A DNA stretch of 64,000 bases from Devosia sp. A16 (lineage in GTDB: Bacteria; Pseudomonadota; Alphaproteobacteria; Rhizobiales; Devosiaceae): the NCBI RefSeq assembly GCF_001402915.1, contig NZ_CP012945.1:558001-622000 (forward strand). The letters run 5' to 3'. The position numbers were made by a program, and so were the translations under genes. The first letter of the stretch is position 1. Each line of letters starts with the position of its first letter. Of the stretch, positions 45,030-54,265 are shown piece after piece. The notes below the pieces were generated by a model. The model saw only the letters and a program-made list of their open reading frames with translations, made no database searches and had not been told where the DNA came from.

Positions 45030-45353
45030 ATGGCCCATCAGAAGCGAACGCAGGTTGCAGAAGTTGTCGCGCGTCGGGCTGCCAAGGCCCTTGCCTCTCC
45101 CTACCTGGGAAACCTCGCAGAATGGCAGCAACAACTTGCGAGGTTGCGAGTGCAGAAGAGCGGATCACGTTTTTCAGAGGGGGAGCGCCTGCAGGCCCGG
45201 ATGCAGTTGGGAGAGCTTCTCGACACGGTTCAACAGCGACGACTGGAGTTCCATCAAGCTATCAAAGATCATCCAATGGTTGGCGCTCTCGCGGATCTGG
45301 ATCGCTCGCTTGATAGACTCTCGGACGACCTTCAGCATGAACTACGGAGCTAG
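45030..45353 (+). CDS. Hypothetical helical protein
   Basis: A 107-residue soluble, charged protein (MAHQKRTQVAEVVARRAAKALASPYLG) has coiled-coil-like helices at about 55-105. It has no signal peptide and no family I recognise. It ends before repeat R1, in the same position as the coiled-coil genes at 39324 and 43670. Confidence 0.5.
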   Translation: MAHQKRTQVAEVVARRAAKALASPYLGNLAEWQQQLARLRVQKSGSRFSEGERLQARMQLGELLDTVQQRRLEFHQAIKDHPMVGALADLDRSLDRLSDDLQHELRS

Positions 45354-45439
45354 CCTCCGGGTAGCCTTGCCTCATAGAGGAAATGGGTTCGGCAGCGCTC
45401 CTAGCTGAGAGAGCCCGCGCTCGGGTCATGCATTCCTAG

Positions 45440-45500
45440 CGCTTCCTGTCACTTCATGTCGAAACCTGAGACCTTGTGGCTCAGCCCCGCAACGCGCTGG
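45440..45500 (+). repeat. Island repeat R1, copy 3
   Basis: CGCTTCCTGTCACTTCATGTCGAAACCTGAGACCTTGTGGCTCAG leads into hairpin copy 4. Compare 43968-44030. Confidence 0.65.
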
Positions 45501-45530
45501 CCCTGGCTCCGAAAGGATCGGGGCTCTTTC
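45499..45530 (+). terminator. Terminator-like hairpin copy 4
   Basis: GGCCCTGGCTCCGAAAGGATCGGGGC plus TCTTTCGTTC. The stem has two imperfect pairs. Confidence 0.55.
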
Positions 45531-45603
45531 GTTCGTGGTCGGAACGGAACGCTATCGGGATATCTAGCTTGTCCCCTTGCAACCACATAAGGGCGCTCGA
45601 ACG

Positions 45604-45852
45604 ATGCCGCGGTTCTACTTCGACCTTTATGAGGACGACGTGCTGTTAGTCGATCACGAAGGAGGCGTTCTGCGGGACGCGCTGCTGGCGCGGCGGGAGG
45701 CAGGACGGATACTTGCCGCCATCGCCCGCGACAATTATCGTCCCGAGGGACCGTGGCCCACTCTACGCATCGTGCTTAGATCCCACGATCGCGAGGGTCT
45801 ATGGGAAACGGTGCTGCGTTGGGAGGAACGTCAGCTATCGCGTCTCAACTGA
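45604..45852 (+). CDS. DUF6894 family small protein (intact)
   Basis: An 82-residue protein (MPRFYFDLYEDDVLLVDHEG) has the usual DUF6894 start and the C-terminal WETVLRWEERQLSRLN. It is the intact copy of the segment duplicated at 41244. Upstream GGTCGGAACGGAACGCTATC is also conserved in both copies and may hold the promoter. Confidence 0.75.
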   Translation: MPRFYFDLYEDDVLLVDHEGGVLRDALLARREAGRILAAIARDNYRPEGPWPTLRIVLRSHDREGLWETVLRWEERQLSRLN

Positions 45853-45862
45853 TGCCGTCGGC

Positions 45863-46066
45863 TCACTCGACAGTAGGGCCCCTTACCAGCCAGACGCGCC
45901 CGTGCCGCTCGAAGGGCTCCACATCCTCTTCGAGCCCGAACCAGCCCAGCCAATAGCGGTATTCCTTCCGCTGCTCGGCGGGGTCGTCGCTGGCGAAGGT
46001 CCAGCGCTGCACGCCGGGTTCCGGCGACTCGACCAACGGCATGCCGGGCTTGGGCAGGTTGGCCAT
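45863..46066 (-). CDS. Small hypothetical protein (intact paralogue)
   Basis: A 67-residue protein (MANLPKPGMPLVESPEPGVQRWTF) with RKEYRYWLGWFGLEEDVEPFERHGRVWLV is convergent with the DUF6894 gene. The same two-gene pair is at 41244-41717 in damaged form. No function known. Confidence 0.6.
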   Translation of the reverse strand: MANLPKPGMPLVESPEPGVQRWTFASDDPAEQRKEYRYWLGWFGLEEDVEPFERHGRVWLVRGPTVE

Positions 46067-46125
46067 GGCCGATCACTCCATGTCCGAATGCAAGGCCTCG
46101 GGGACGGCGACGTCCCCACTAAGGC

Positions 46126-46299
46126 TTACTTCCCCAGTTTTTCCTCGACCTTCTTGCGGCTGTTGCCGGCCGACTTCACCGCTGCTTTCACGTCTTCCTT
46201 GCTGGCGCCGGTCTTCTTGGCTTCGTAGCGGACTTCGTGATCCTGCCCACCGGCAACTTTCGCCCGGTCCTGAGCGCGGCCTCGCGTGGTGGTAGCCAT
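46126..46299 (-). CDS. DUF3606 domain protein
   Basis: A 57-residue basic protein (MATTTRGRAQDRAKVAGGQDHEVRYEAKKTG) has the DUF3606 core EVRYEAKKTGASKEDVKAAVKSAGNSRKKVE. These small proteins are common in Rhizobiales and are of unknown role. The ATG at 46299 is preferred to an upstream frame. Confidence 0.8.
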   Translation of the reverse strand: MATTTRGRAQDRAKVAGGQDHEVRYEAKKTGASKEDVKAAVKSAGNSRKKVEEKLGK

Positions 46300-46425
46300 C
46301 GTGCTTCTCCATTGCATTTGGGACCGGTCCAACGTCCTTCCGCAGGGATAGGTTCAAATTGCCGGCAGGGGCTGGCAACCGAACCGCGTTGGCGGCATTG
46401 ATTCGCCGATGTTCACGAGTTCCCC

Positions 46426-47460
46426 ATGCCGGCCGTAAAGGCCGCCCTCCGCACGAAGCGGCCAAGCCGCAGGGACTCGGAATCTACCCCTCTCGTCCTC
46501 CCCCAGTTTCGGCCGCCTCAACTGGCCACGCTCGAACGCCGCGTCCCCACCGGGGATAACTGGCTGTTCGAGATGAAGCTCGACGGCTACCGAATGCAGG
46601 CGGCCATCGCCGGTGACCAGGTGCGGCTCTATACCCGCAAGGGCCATGACTGGACGCGGCAGTTCGGCTACGTGGCGCCGGCGCTCTCAAGGCTCACCAA
46701 GGGTACCGCCCTGATCGACGGCGAACTCTGCGCCATCGACGAGCACGGTCGGACCAATTTCACGCTCCTCAAAAACAGCCTCGATGGGCATAAGCCCGTC
46801 GTCTTCTACGCCTTCGATCTGCTGGAGCAGGACGGCGAGGATCTGGCGCCGCTGCCGCAGCTCGAGCGCAAGGCGCGGCTCGAGGCGCTGCTCTCCGATC
46901 TCCCGGATGATGCCCCGATCGCCTATTCGGATCACATCGTCGGCGATGGCGAGGCCGTCTTCCGCGCGATGTGCGAGGGCGGGCACGAGGGGGTGATCGC
47001 GAAGGCGATCAACGCTCGCTACTACGGCGGCGATCGGTCGACCGCCTGGCAGAAGATCAAGTGCGTGCAGCGCCAGGAGTTCGTCGTCATCGGCTGGCGC
47101 CCGCCGGAGTATGGCGTCGACAACGTCCGGGGCCTGTTCCTCGCCACCTATGAGGACGGCAAGCTCGTCTACCGTGGCGGCGTTGGAACGGGCTTCACCG
47201 ACAAGCTGCGGCGAGATGTCTGGGAAGTGCTGCAACTGATCCGCACCGACGAGCGGCCGCCCGTGGTGGGTATGCCGCGGACCGAGATGCGGGTCGCGCG
47301 CTGGGTCGAGCCGCGGCTGCTCGCCGAAGTCGAATATACCGAGATCACCCCGGATGGCCTGATCCGCCATCCATCGTTCAAGGGCCTCCGAGAAGACAAG
47401 CCAGCCTCCGAGGTCCACCTTGAGGAGGCCGAAGATGCCCACAACACATCGTCTCTCTGA
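46426..47460 (+). CDS. ATP-dependent DNA ligase, LigD-type ligase domain
   Basis: This 344-residue ligase has the nucleotidyl-transfer motif EMKLDGYR with catalytic Lys51, motif III-like VVFYAFDLLEQDG, motif IV EGVIAKAINARYYGG, motif V WQKIKC, and a C-terminal OB-fold. It lacks the polymerase and nuclease domains of full LigD, and no Ku gene lies nearby. It seals nicks, perhaps in end joining. It overlaps the next gene by 26 bases. Confidence 0.9.
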   Translation: MPAVKAALRTKRPSRRDSESTPLVLPQFRPPQLATLERRVPTGDNWLFEMKLDGYRMQAAIAGDQVRLYTRKGHDWTRQFGYVAPALSRLTKGTALIDGELCAIDEHGRTNFTLLKNSLDGHKPVVFYAFDLLEQDGEDLAPLPQLERKARLEALLSDLPDDAPIAYSDHIVGDGEAVFRAMCEGGHEGVIAKAINARYYGGDRSTAWQKIKCVQRQEFVVIGWRPPEYGVDNVRGLFLATYEDGKLVYRGGVGTGFTDKLRRDVWEVLQLIRTDERPPVVGMPRTEMRVARWVEPRLLAEVEYTEITPDGLIRHPSFKGLREDKPASEVHLEEAEDAHNTSSL

Positions 47461-47677
47461 AGCTGAAGCCAAGCTCGGCCGCCAGCCCGTGAGCGCCGAC
47501 GACATCGTCGTGATGGTCTCGGACGTCCTCTACGACTATCTGTCATCGGACAGCGGCATGAGCCGAGAGGAAACCATCACCCGGCTGCTCGAAATCATCG
47601 AGAGCCCGCTAGCGCTCGAAATCTACGAGCAGGAGATGCAGCGGCGGAACCCGCGCGATGTGGACCGGTGGCATTGA
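47435..47677 (+). CDS. Hypothetical protein coupled to the ligase
   Basis: An 80-residue acidic helical protein (MPTTHRLSEAEAKLGRQPVSADD) starts inside the ligase gene end. The frame is open with typical codon use, but no family is recognised. It overlaps the following start by one base (TGATG). Confidence 0.5.
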   Translation: MPTTHRLSEAEAKLGRQPVSADDIVVMVSDVLYDYLSSDSGMSREETITRLLEIIESPLALEIYEQEMQRRNPRDVDRWH

Positions 47678-47880
47678 TGCGCCGGCCGAACGTGGCTCAC
47701 AAACCGGCGGCGCCAAGCGTCCGCGAGACCGTCGGTCCAGCCATCGAACGCAGCCGCAGCCTCATAACCGGCGAGCATCCCATGACTGAAAGTGAGCTGA
47801 TCGAGGACATCATCGCAAAGCTGCCTGACTTACCGCCGTCGGTAGCGGCACGGCTAAGGGAGCGGCGCAAGCCCGAATAG
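47677..47880 (+). CDS. Small hypothetical protein
   Basis: A 67-residue protein is coupled to the previous stop. The last third (MTESELIEDIIAKLPDLPPSVAARL) may be the real product, since an ATG at 47782 also fits. No family can be assigned. Confidence 0.4.
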   Translation: MRRPNVAHKPAAPSVRETVGPAIERSRSLITGEHPMTESELIEDIIAKLPDLPPSVAARLRERRKPE

Positions 47881-47885
47881 GCCTG

Positions 47886-48143
47886 CTACTCCATGTCGGG
47901 GATAGCGCCCCACTGGAATATCACCTCAGGGTCGCCGAACACCCCGTTAGTTAAGTCGGCTGACCTCGACCAGGCAATCGCACCGACGTACTGTCCAGAA
48001 CTCGCCCACAACCGAGCTTCTCTGCCGGCGCGCTCCTCGCTCTGCATCTCGCGCGGCTCGAACGCTGGGCGCAGCTCGCCCTCCTCGTCGCGAACGAAGG
48101 CCATGGCGACGATGAGCTTGGTCGGCTTGATCTGGGGTTCCAT
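47886..48143 (-). CDS. Hypothetical protein
   Basis: An 85-residue protein has AGGAGG five bases before its ATG (48143). The sequence MEPQIKPTKLIVAMAFVRDEEGELRPAFEPREM has a beta-rich look. No family recognised. It is convergent with the genes before it. Confidence 0.55.
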   Translation of the reverse strand: MEPQIKPTKLIVAMAFVRDEEGELRPAFEPREMQSEERAGREARLWASSGQYVGAIAWSRSADLTNGVFGDPEVIFQWGAIPDME

Positions 48144-48261
48144 CGGGTCCTCCTGCAAGCATGGTAGCGTTGCGTCGGAAGGGCCTACAACCCCTCGTGG
48201 CTTGCACGGGTCAAAGACCGGCGCATAGCGTTCAGGACTCCAGACAATCGGAGTTCAGGCC

Positions 48262-48486
48262 ATGGCCAAAGAAACCTATGGCGCCCCTGGCGGTGCCCAC
48301 AGCATGAGCATCGTGACCACAACAGTGGAAGAAGCGACGGCGCATGCTCTCGAAATACGAGCTCGTGACCGCGCCATCGAAGGCTCGGCCGCCTGGCGGG
48401 AGGATCAGCGGGTCAAGGCCGCGATCGAGAAAGCCAAGAGGGCCAAAGAGCAGCGACGGGCCCGGAGGCCCTACGACTTCGGCTAG
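48262..48486 (+). CDS. Small basic helical protein
   Basis: A 74-residue protein (MAKETYGAPGGAHSMSIVTTTVEE) ends in a charged helix (KAAIEKAKRAKEQRRARRPYDFG). GGAGTTCAGGCC precedes the ATG. It ends convergently with the SRAP gene, overlapping it by four bases. No function known. Confidence 0.5.
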   Translation: MAKETYGAPGGAHSMSIVTTTVEEATAHALEIRARDRAIEGSAAWREDQRVKAAIEKAKRAKEQRRARRPYDFG

Positions 48487-49289
48487 AACAAATCCTGCTG
48501 CGCCGGAGGGGCGGGAAAGTTCTCCTCCGGCGGGTCTTCCTTGTTCCCGACCGAGACCACCTGCAGCACGCCATCGGGGAGCGGCCGCTGCAGCTTCTGC
48601 GCTTCCTCCCATGGGGCCGTCATCCAGATCTCTGTCTCTTCAGGCGTTCGCAGGATCACCGGCATGGCGTCGGGATTGGCGACGGCGACGACATTGTTCG
48701 GGTCGGTCGTGAGGAAGGCGAAGAGGTCAGTGGTGATCAACCCCTCCGAGGTCTTCCGGACGCTTGTCCATTGCGGTGCGAAGATACCGGCGAAGAACGC
48801 AAGCGGCCGGCTGTCGTTGAAGGCGAACCAGGTGTTGCCCAGCTTCTTGCCGTCCGGTCCGATCTCGCTGCTCACCTCGGCGAAGCTGGTGAACGGCACG
48901 ATGCATCGGAACTCCGGCCCCAGCCATCGCTTCCAGTGCTGGCTCTTAGTGTTCCGGACGTTGTGCGTGCCACGGTCGGGCTCCATCCGCAGCAGCTCGG
49001 CGAACTCATCGGCGGTTAGGTCCCTGCCCTGCTTCTTGGCGATCTTGTCGGCGCGAGCCTGCGCCGCCTGGTAGAGGGCTTGCGACGAGGTAGGCATGCC
49101 CCATCGAACCTTAACCAGCTCTCGCTCGAGCCCCGGGCGGTTCCGGATGATCGGCGCCAGCATGTCCGGGTAGACGCCCGTTTGCGGCGCCAGGTTGCCG
49201 ATGTTGGCCGCCACGTCGAAGCGGAAAATGGTCTGCACCATCTGGCGAATGGCTTCGATGTTGGTGGTGACAGAGTAAGCGTGGCACAT
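48483..49289 (-). CDS. SRAP family protein (YedK/HMCES-like)
   Basis: This 268-residue protein keeps the SRAP catalytic Cys2 (MCHAYSV), the Asn/Arg motif NVRNT at 110-113 and the glutamate in PFTSFAE (138). It forms a DNA-protein crosslink with abasic sites in relatives. The expected active-site histidine of the I-H-x-x-MP motif is Asn205 in VANPDAMPVIL, which may impair crosslink release. It is the last gene before the right att repeat. Confidence 0.88.
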   Translation of the reverse strand: MCHAYSVTTNIEAIRQMVQTIFRFDVAANIGNLAPQTGVYPDMLAPIIRNRPGLERELVKVRWGMPTSSQALYQAAQARADKIAKKQGRDLTADEFAELLRMEPDRGTHNVRNTKSQHWKRWLGPEFRCIVPFTSFAEVSSEIGPDGKKLGNTWFAFNDSRPLAFFAGIFAPQWTSVRKTSEGLITTDLFAFLTTDPNNVVAVANPDAMPVILRTPEETEIWMTAPWEEAQKLQRPLPDGVLQVVSVGNKEDPPEENFPAPPAQQDLF

Positions 49290-49408
49290 GGGCGGACGCT
49301 ACTGGTGGTATCGGCCAGTGGCAAGGTGAGCTTCCTAACCTACGGCGCGATGCGTTTCCGATGAAAAGAGAGCGGTAGCAGCGACGTGGGGGATCGCTGG
49401 TGTCACAT

Positions 49409-49425
49409 CTCCGCTACCAACATTC
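49409..49425 (+). repeat. Right attachment-like direct repeat (attR)
   Basis: CTCCGCTACCAACATTC matches the tRNA-Met 3' end (38949-38965) at 16 of 17 bases in the same orientation. No tRNA body is present here. Confidence 0.7.
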
Positions 49426-49578
49426 ACCGGCAGAATCAGTGGGTATGACGCACGTAAAGTTCTCTCGCGCAGCAAGCCTGGGCTCCGGGTAACGCATGGG
49501 TTCGCAGTCTCCGCTTTGCGCCAGAAGCAGAAGTCACGGCACGCGTCGGACGCAGCGAATTTCGGGGCGATGTTGGAA

Positions 49579-49610
49579 CTCTCACGCCCCCATATTGGGC
49601 GTGGGAGTTG
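49579..49610. repeat. Inverted repeat, terminator-like
   Basis: AACTCTCACGCCC and GGGCGTGGGAGTT form a 12-pair stem with a CATATT loop. It lies between the island edge and the esterase gene. The adjoining 237-base gap has no gene. Confidence 0.45.
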
Positions 49611-49662
49611 GTCTTGTAAGCTTCCGTTGCGAGAACAATCGCTGGTGCCGCCTGCGCAGAGG

Positions 49663-50469
49663 TCAGGCCGCCACTTGCAGAGCGTGGCCGATGAACCTGA
49701 TTGCAGATGCCTGCCGTCCGATCGCATGGGCGTCTGCGTGGCCTGCGCCCGGGATCGGATGAAATTCGTGTGGCACCGAGAGCTTCGTCAGCACACGATC
49801 CAGGTACCTTGCGCCGTCGAGGAGGCCATACTCGTCCAGCTCGCCGCAATCGATGAACATACCGAGGTTCGCGCTGCGGACCGCACCCAGGTTGCTCTGC
49901 AGGACGCTGTAGACGCTGCATGCATCGTAGCCAGCTGATCCCATGGCCTGGTTGAGTTCGTTAAGAACCGCTGGCCGGTTCCGTGCTGGCACACTCGCCA
50001 GGTCCTCGGCTGGAAACACCGTCGGGCAAAGTGCCGCCACAGCCTGGTAGGCATCCGGACGCCGCAAAGCCATCTTGAGCGCCCCGTAGCCGCCCATTGA
50101 AAATCCTATCGCAGCCCGGCGGGAAGCGAGCTGATGGTGCTTCGCCAGATAGTCGGGCAACTCTTGCGCCACCAGAGTTTCCCAAAGCGGCCCGCCGGGA
50201 TAGTCGATGTAGAAGCCGCCTTGGGTCGGCGTTGACGCACAAGCGACGAGTGCGGGAGGCAGGTCGCCTGCGACCCAGGCGGCCTCGTATGCCGCGCGTG
50301 CCATTTCCAGTGACGCAGCGGACGACATCGCGCCGTGCAAGTGGAGAATGAGAGGAAGCGGTTGATCCGCAGATACATGCGCCGGTGCAAGTGTCTTGCA
50401 CTCGACCTCAGTGGAGGTAGACCGGGCAAAAAAACGATAAGACTCGAGTTTGGCGACAGACGTCGACAT
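49663..50469 (-). CDS. Alpha/beta-hydrolase esterase (PF00756-like)
   Basis: This 268-residue esterase has the nucleophile elbow GFSMGGYGA with Ser124, the oxyanion region LILHLHGAMSS, an acidic residue in FIDCGELDEYG, and the catalytic His in GAGHADAH. It resembles S-formylglutathione hydrolase and acyl esterases. It has no signal peptide. The ATG at 50469 has AAGG upstream, and the longer frame is spurious. Confidence 0.85.
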   Translation of the reverse strand: MSTSVAKLESYRFFARSTSTEVECKTLAPAHVSADQPLPLILHLHGAMSSAASLEMARAAYEAAWVAGDLPPALVACASTPTQGGFYIDYPGGPLWETLVAQELPDYLAKHHQLASRRAAIGFSMGGYGALKMALRRPDAYQAVAALCPTVFPAEDLASVPARNRPAVLNELNQAMGSAGYDACSVYSVLQSNLGAVRSANLGMFIDCGELDEYGLLDGARYLDRVLTKLSVPHEFHPIPGAGHADAHAIGRQASAIRFIGHALQVAA

Positions 50470-51093
50470 TTGATTACCTTGGTGAGAGTTGAGCAGTCGC
50501 AGATGCGTTCGGCCATCAGCAGCGCTTGTCGAAGGCGTGCGGTGTAACGAGGCCAATCTCTGACGACGACCACTGTCCGTACCAAGGGACCCGAAGTCTT
50601 CGGTGTAATTGGAGAACGTGCTCCAATTTGCGTCATCGCTCCGATCGAATGGACTGTCAAGCGGCCTCAGGCGCCAGCGCCCATGACCGCGCCGCGCCAA
50701 ATGCGGACCACGGCGCCAAACGCGATGTCGCTGAACCGCGCCGGCCCACCCAGTAACTGGGGCGCTGTTCCGTTCGCAGCGAAAGTGCGTCGCCGCCGAT
50801 CGCGGGAACACGGCCACAAGACCCCTGCTGGTTCGATTGGATGGCGCTGCCTGCCCTTTTGCCGGCAACGCGATACGCCACGAGGTCCGCTGGCACAAGC
50901 AAAGCGAAATGCCCGCTCCCAGGCAACCCGGCCGGTTCCGGAAGCGTCGAGTAATGTGTCTGACCGACGTGAATGGGCCTCACCGCCAACTCGGCGCAGT
51001 TCTTGGTGGGGTCCGCCTCGGGCCAGAGCCAGGCCTCAAGCTGTGGCCACTGTGCGCCCGCTGCGGTCATCGAAGGTCATGAACACGTAAAGA
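50470..51093. other. Gene-poor or degraded stretch
   Basis: There are about 620 bases with no convincing gene. Short overlapping frames on both strands, including one with a hydrolase-like end (GSGHFALLVPADLVA), have weak starts and may be decayed. The end contains the groEL terminator. Confidence 0.4.
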
Positions 51094-51118
51094 AAAGGGC
51101 CGGTCGAAACCGGCCCTT
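51094..51118 (-). terminator. groEL terminator hairpin
   Basis: AAGGGCCGGTCGAAACCGGCCCTT is a perfect stem after the groEL stop. On the minus strand it is followed by TTCTTTACG. Confidence 0.8.
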
Positions 51119-51123
51119 CCAAC

Positions 51124-52755
<1,632 letters not shown>

Positions 52756-52803
52756 TCACTCCTTGAGACGTAACGAGATTTGACTCTGGGTGGAATGAAG
52801 GCC

Positions 52804-53133
52804 TCAGGCGGCCTTCCTGACTTCAGCGGCGGGCTCGATCACGCCCATGATGTCGCTTTCCTTCATGATCAGGAGCTCTTGGCCATCGAGCTTGACCTCG
52901 GTGCCGCTCCACTTTCCGAACAGCACCCGGTCGCCGGGCTTGAGTTCGGTGGCAACCAGCTCGCCGCGCTCGTTGCGGGCGCCAGGCCCGACGGCGACGA
53001 CTTCGCCTTCCTGCGGCTTCTCCCTGGCAGTGTCGGGGATGATGATGCCCCCGGCGGTCTTCTGCTCCGCGTCGATGCGCTTGACCACGACTCGGTCATG
53101 CAAAGGACGGAACTTCGTCAAAGCTTCCTCCAT
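52804..53133 (-). CDS. groS: Co-chaperonin GroES
   Basis: This 109-residue lid protein has [12 protein letters not shown], the mobile loop [13 protein letters not shown], and [15 protein letters not shown] short extra N-terminal MEEALT and C-terminal PAAEVRKAA are variants on the usual ~95 residues. It is the first gene of the groESL operon. No CIRCE element was found upstream. Confidence 0.96.
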   Translation of the reverse strand: MEEALTKFRPLHDRVVVKRIDAEQKTAGGIIIPDTAREKPQEGEVVAVGPGARNERGELVATELKPGDRVLFGKWSGTEVKLDGQELLIMKESDIMGVIEPAAEVRKAA

Positions 53134-53187
53134 TGAAATGCAACGATGTGAGTGTCGCCCGGACGCGCCCGCGCCCGAGCGAAAATG

Positions 53188-53216
53188 AACTAGGAGCGCG
53201 ATTTTTCGCGTTCAAG
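53188..53216 (-). promoter_or_regulatory. Putative heat-shock promoter of groESL
   Basis: Minus-strand CTTGAA (53216-53211) and CTCCTAGTT frame a spacer with the inverted repeat CGCGAAAAATCGCG. Compare the hsp20 promoters. Probably sigma32-type. Confidence 0.5.
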
Positions 53217-53319
53217 AGGCTCCGCCAAGATTTTTTTGGAACCAAGCTACCGCCTTGAAATCAATCGCCATCAGCCTCAATCTGGCTTCCGGCTACACTG
53301 CAAAACCAGAGGTTTTAGG

Positions 53320-53583
53320 ATGTCTTCCTGGTCTTCCGATGAGCAAGCCAATGTCGGCTACGGGCTGACCACCGCGCAGATCGTCTACCGGATGCCCGAC
53401 CATCGCCACCTGTTCCAGGATTTCATCTGGCAGCGCTACGACACCTATCCGAGCTTCCCGGCGCTCGGCGCCTTTCTGACGTTTTGGGAGGAGACGATCG
53501 AGGGTCCGATACACTCGGTCACGGTGGCGCATGCGCGGCTGATCCGGCCCACCGATCTGGTGGCCATCCGACGCGCCCACTGA
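53320..53583 (+). CDS. Usg family protein
   Basis: An 87-residue protein has the Usg pattern LTTAQIVYRMPDHRHLFQDF, then FPALGAFLTFWEETIEGPIHSV. Usg was named for its place upstream of trp genes in Caulobacter, and its function is unknown. Here it sits between groES and hsp20. GAGG precedes the ATG. Confidence 0.85.
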   Translation: MSSWSSDEQANVGYGLTTAQIVYRMPDHRHLFQDFIWQRYDTYPSFPALGAFLTFWEETIEGPIHSVTVAHARLIRPTDLVAIRRAH

Positions 53584-53620
53584 TCGCGCCTGAGTGCACG
53601 CCACAGCGTGAATCTCGCCC

Positions 53621-53648
53621 CTTGACGACGGCAACGCGCTCCCTAAAT
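53621..53648 (+). promoter_or_regulatory. Putative heat-shock promoter of hsp20 copy 2
   Basis: CTTGAC, 16 bases, then CTAAAT, the same spacing as at 3413-3440. It precedes the ROSE element. Confidence 0.55.
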
Positions 53649-53680
53649 CAACTCCGTCGGTGCCTTCGGGGCCGATGAAA

Positions 53681-53742
53681 ACGGGGTGGCCCGCAGGTGG
53701 GTCCGTCCCTCGTATCTATGTTGCTCCAAGGAGAATGTGGCT
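53681..53742 (+). promoter_or_regulatory. ROSE-like RNA thermometer of hsp20 copy 2
   Basis: ACGGGGTGGCCCGC ... TCCGTCCCTCGTATCTATG then TTGCTCCAAGGAGAATGTGG. The ROSE signature sequesters the Shine-Dalgarno, and only a few bases differ from copy 1. Confidence 0.8.
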
Positions 53743-54216
53743 ATGAGAACCTTCGACTTCGCACCTCTCTATCGTTCCACGGTCGGCTTCGACCGGCTGT
53801 TCGACATGCTGGACAGCAGCATTCGCCCGGACTGGCCGCCCTACGACATCGAAAAGCTCGGCGAGGACAGCTATCGCATCAGCATGGCGGTTGCCGGTTT
53901 CTCGGCCAGCGAGATCGAGCTGACGCAGGAAGGTACCGCGCTGCTCGTGACTGGCTCCAAGACGCGAGACGATGACAAGCGGCAATACCTGCATCAGGGG
54001 ATCGCAAACCGCAGCTTCAAGCAGACTTTCAGTCTCGCCGACCATGTAAAGGTGGACGGCGCCTCGCTCGAAAACGGTCTGCTCACGATCACCCTCGTCC
54101 GCGAGGTACCGGAGCAGTTGAAGCCGCGACGCATCGCGATCGGAAACGCGCCAGCCGGAGCGAGCCTCGGCCAGCAGCCCCAGCAGATCGAGCAGACGGC
54201 GCGGGCCGCGGCCTGA
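53743..54216 (+). CDS. Hsp20/alpha-crystallin small heat-shock protein, copy 2
   Basis: A 157-residue holdase begins MRTFDFAPLYRSTVGFDRLFDML. Its alpha-crystallin domain (about 35-130) differs from copy 1 mainly at the EGTALLVTGSKTRDDDK loop and the tail (NAPAGASLGQQPQQIEQ). It follows usg and lies near groESL. Shared promoter and thermometer suggest the same regulon. Confidence 0.93.
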   Translation: MRTFDFAPLYRSTVGFDRLFDMLDSSIRPDWPPYDIEKLGEDSYRISMAVAGFSASEIELTQEGTALLVTGSKTRDDDKRQYLHQGIANRSFKQTFSLADHVKVDGASLENGLLTITLVREVPEQLKPRRIAIGNAPAGASLGQQPQQIEQTARAAA

Positions 54217-54265
54217 CTCACGCTTGAGAACTGGTCCTCCCGGCAAGCTCCGGGAGGGCGAGCGC

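Larger units (their letters stand above)
38949..49425. mobile_element. tRNA-Met-linked genomic island (prophage-like remnant)
   Basis: The island is bounded by a 17-base direct repeat: CTCCGCTACCAAAATTC at 38949-38965 (the tRNA 3' end) and CTCCGCTACCAACATTC at 49409-49425 (one mismatch). Between them many genes are short, duplicated or broken, and some intergenic stretches are more AT-rich than the flanking chromosome. No integrase or other mobility gene is visible, so it is probably immobile. Contents: lysis-like remnants, DUF6471, beta-barrels, small paralogues, ligase and SRAP. Confidence 0.75.

Noticed and set aside
38960-49408. Integrase or transposase in the tRNA island
   Set aside because: No frame in this interval has tyrosine or serine recombinase or DDE motifs.
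49426-49662. Short frames with repeated patterns around 49500
   Set aside because: These are low-quality overlapping frames without starts. Only the inverted repeat is kept.
53134-53320. CIRCE element upstream of groES
   Set aside because: No TTAGCACTC-N9-GAGTGCTAA sequence or close variant was found.
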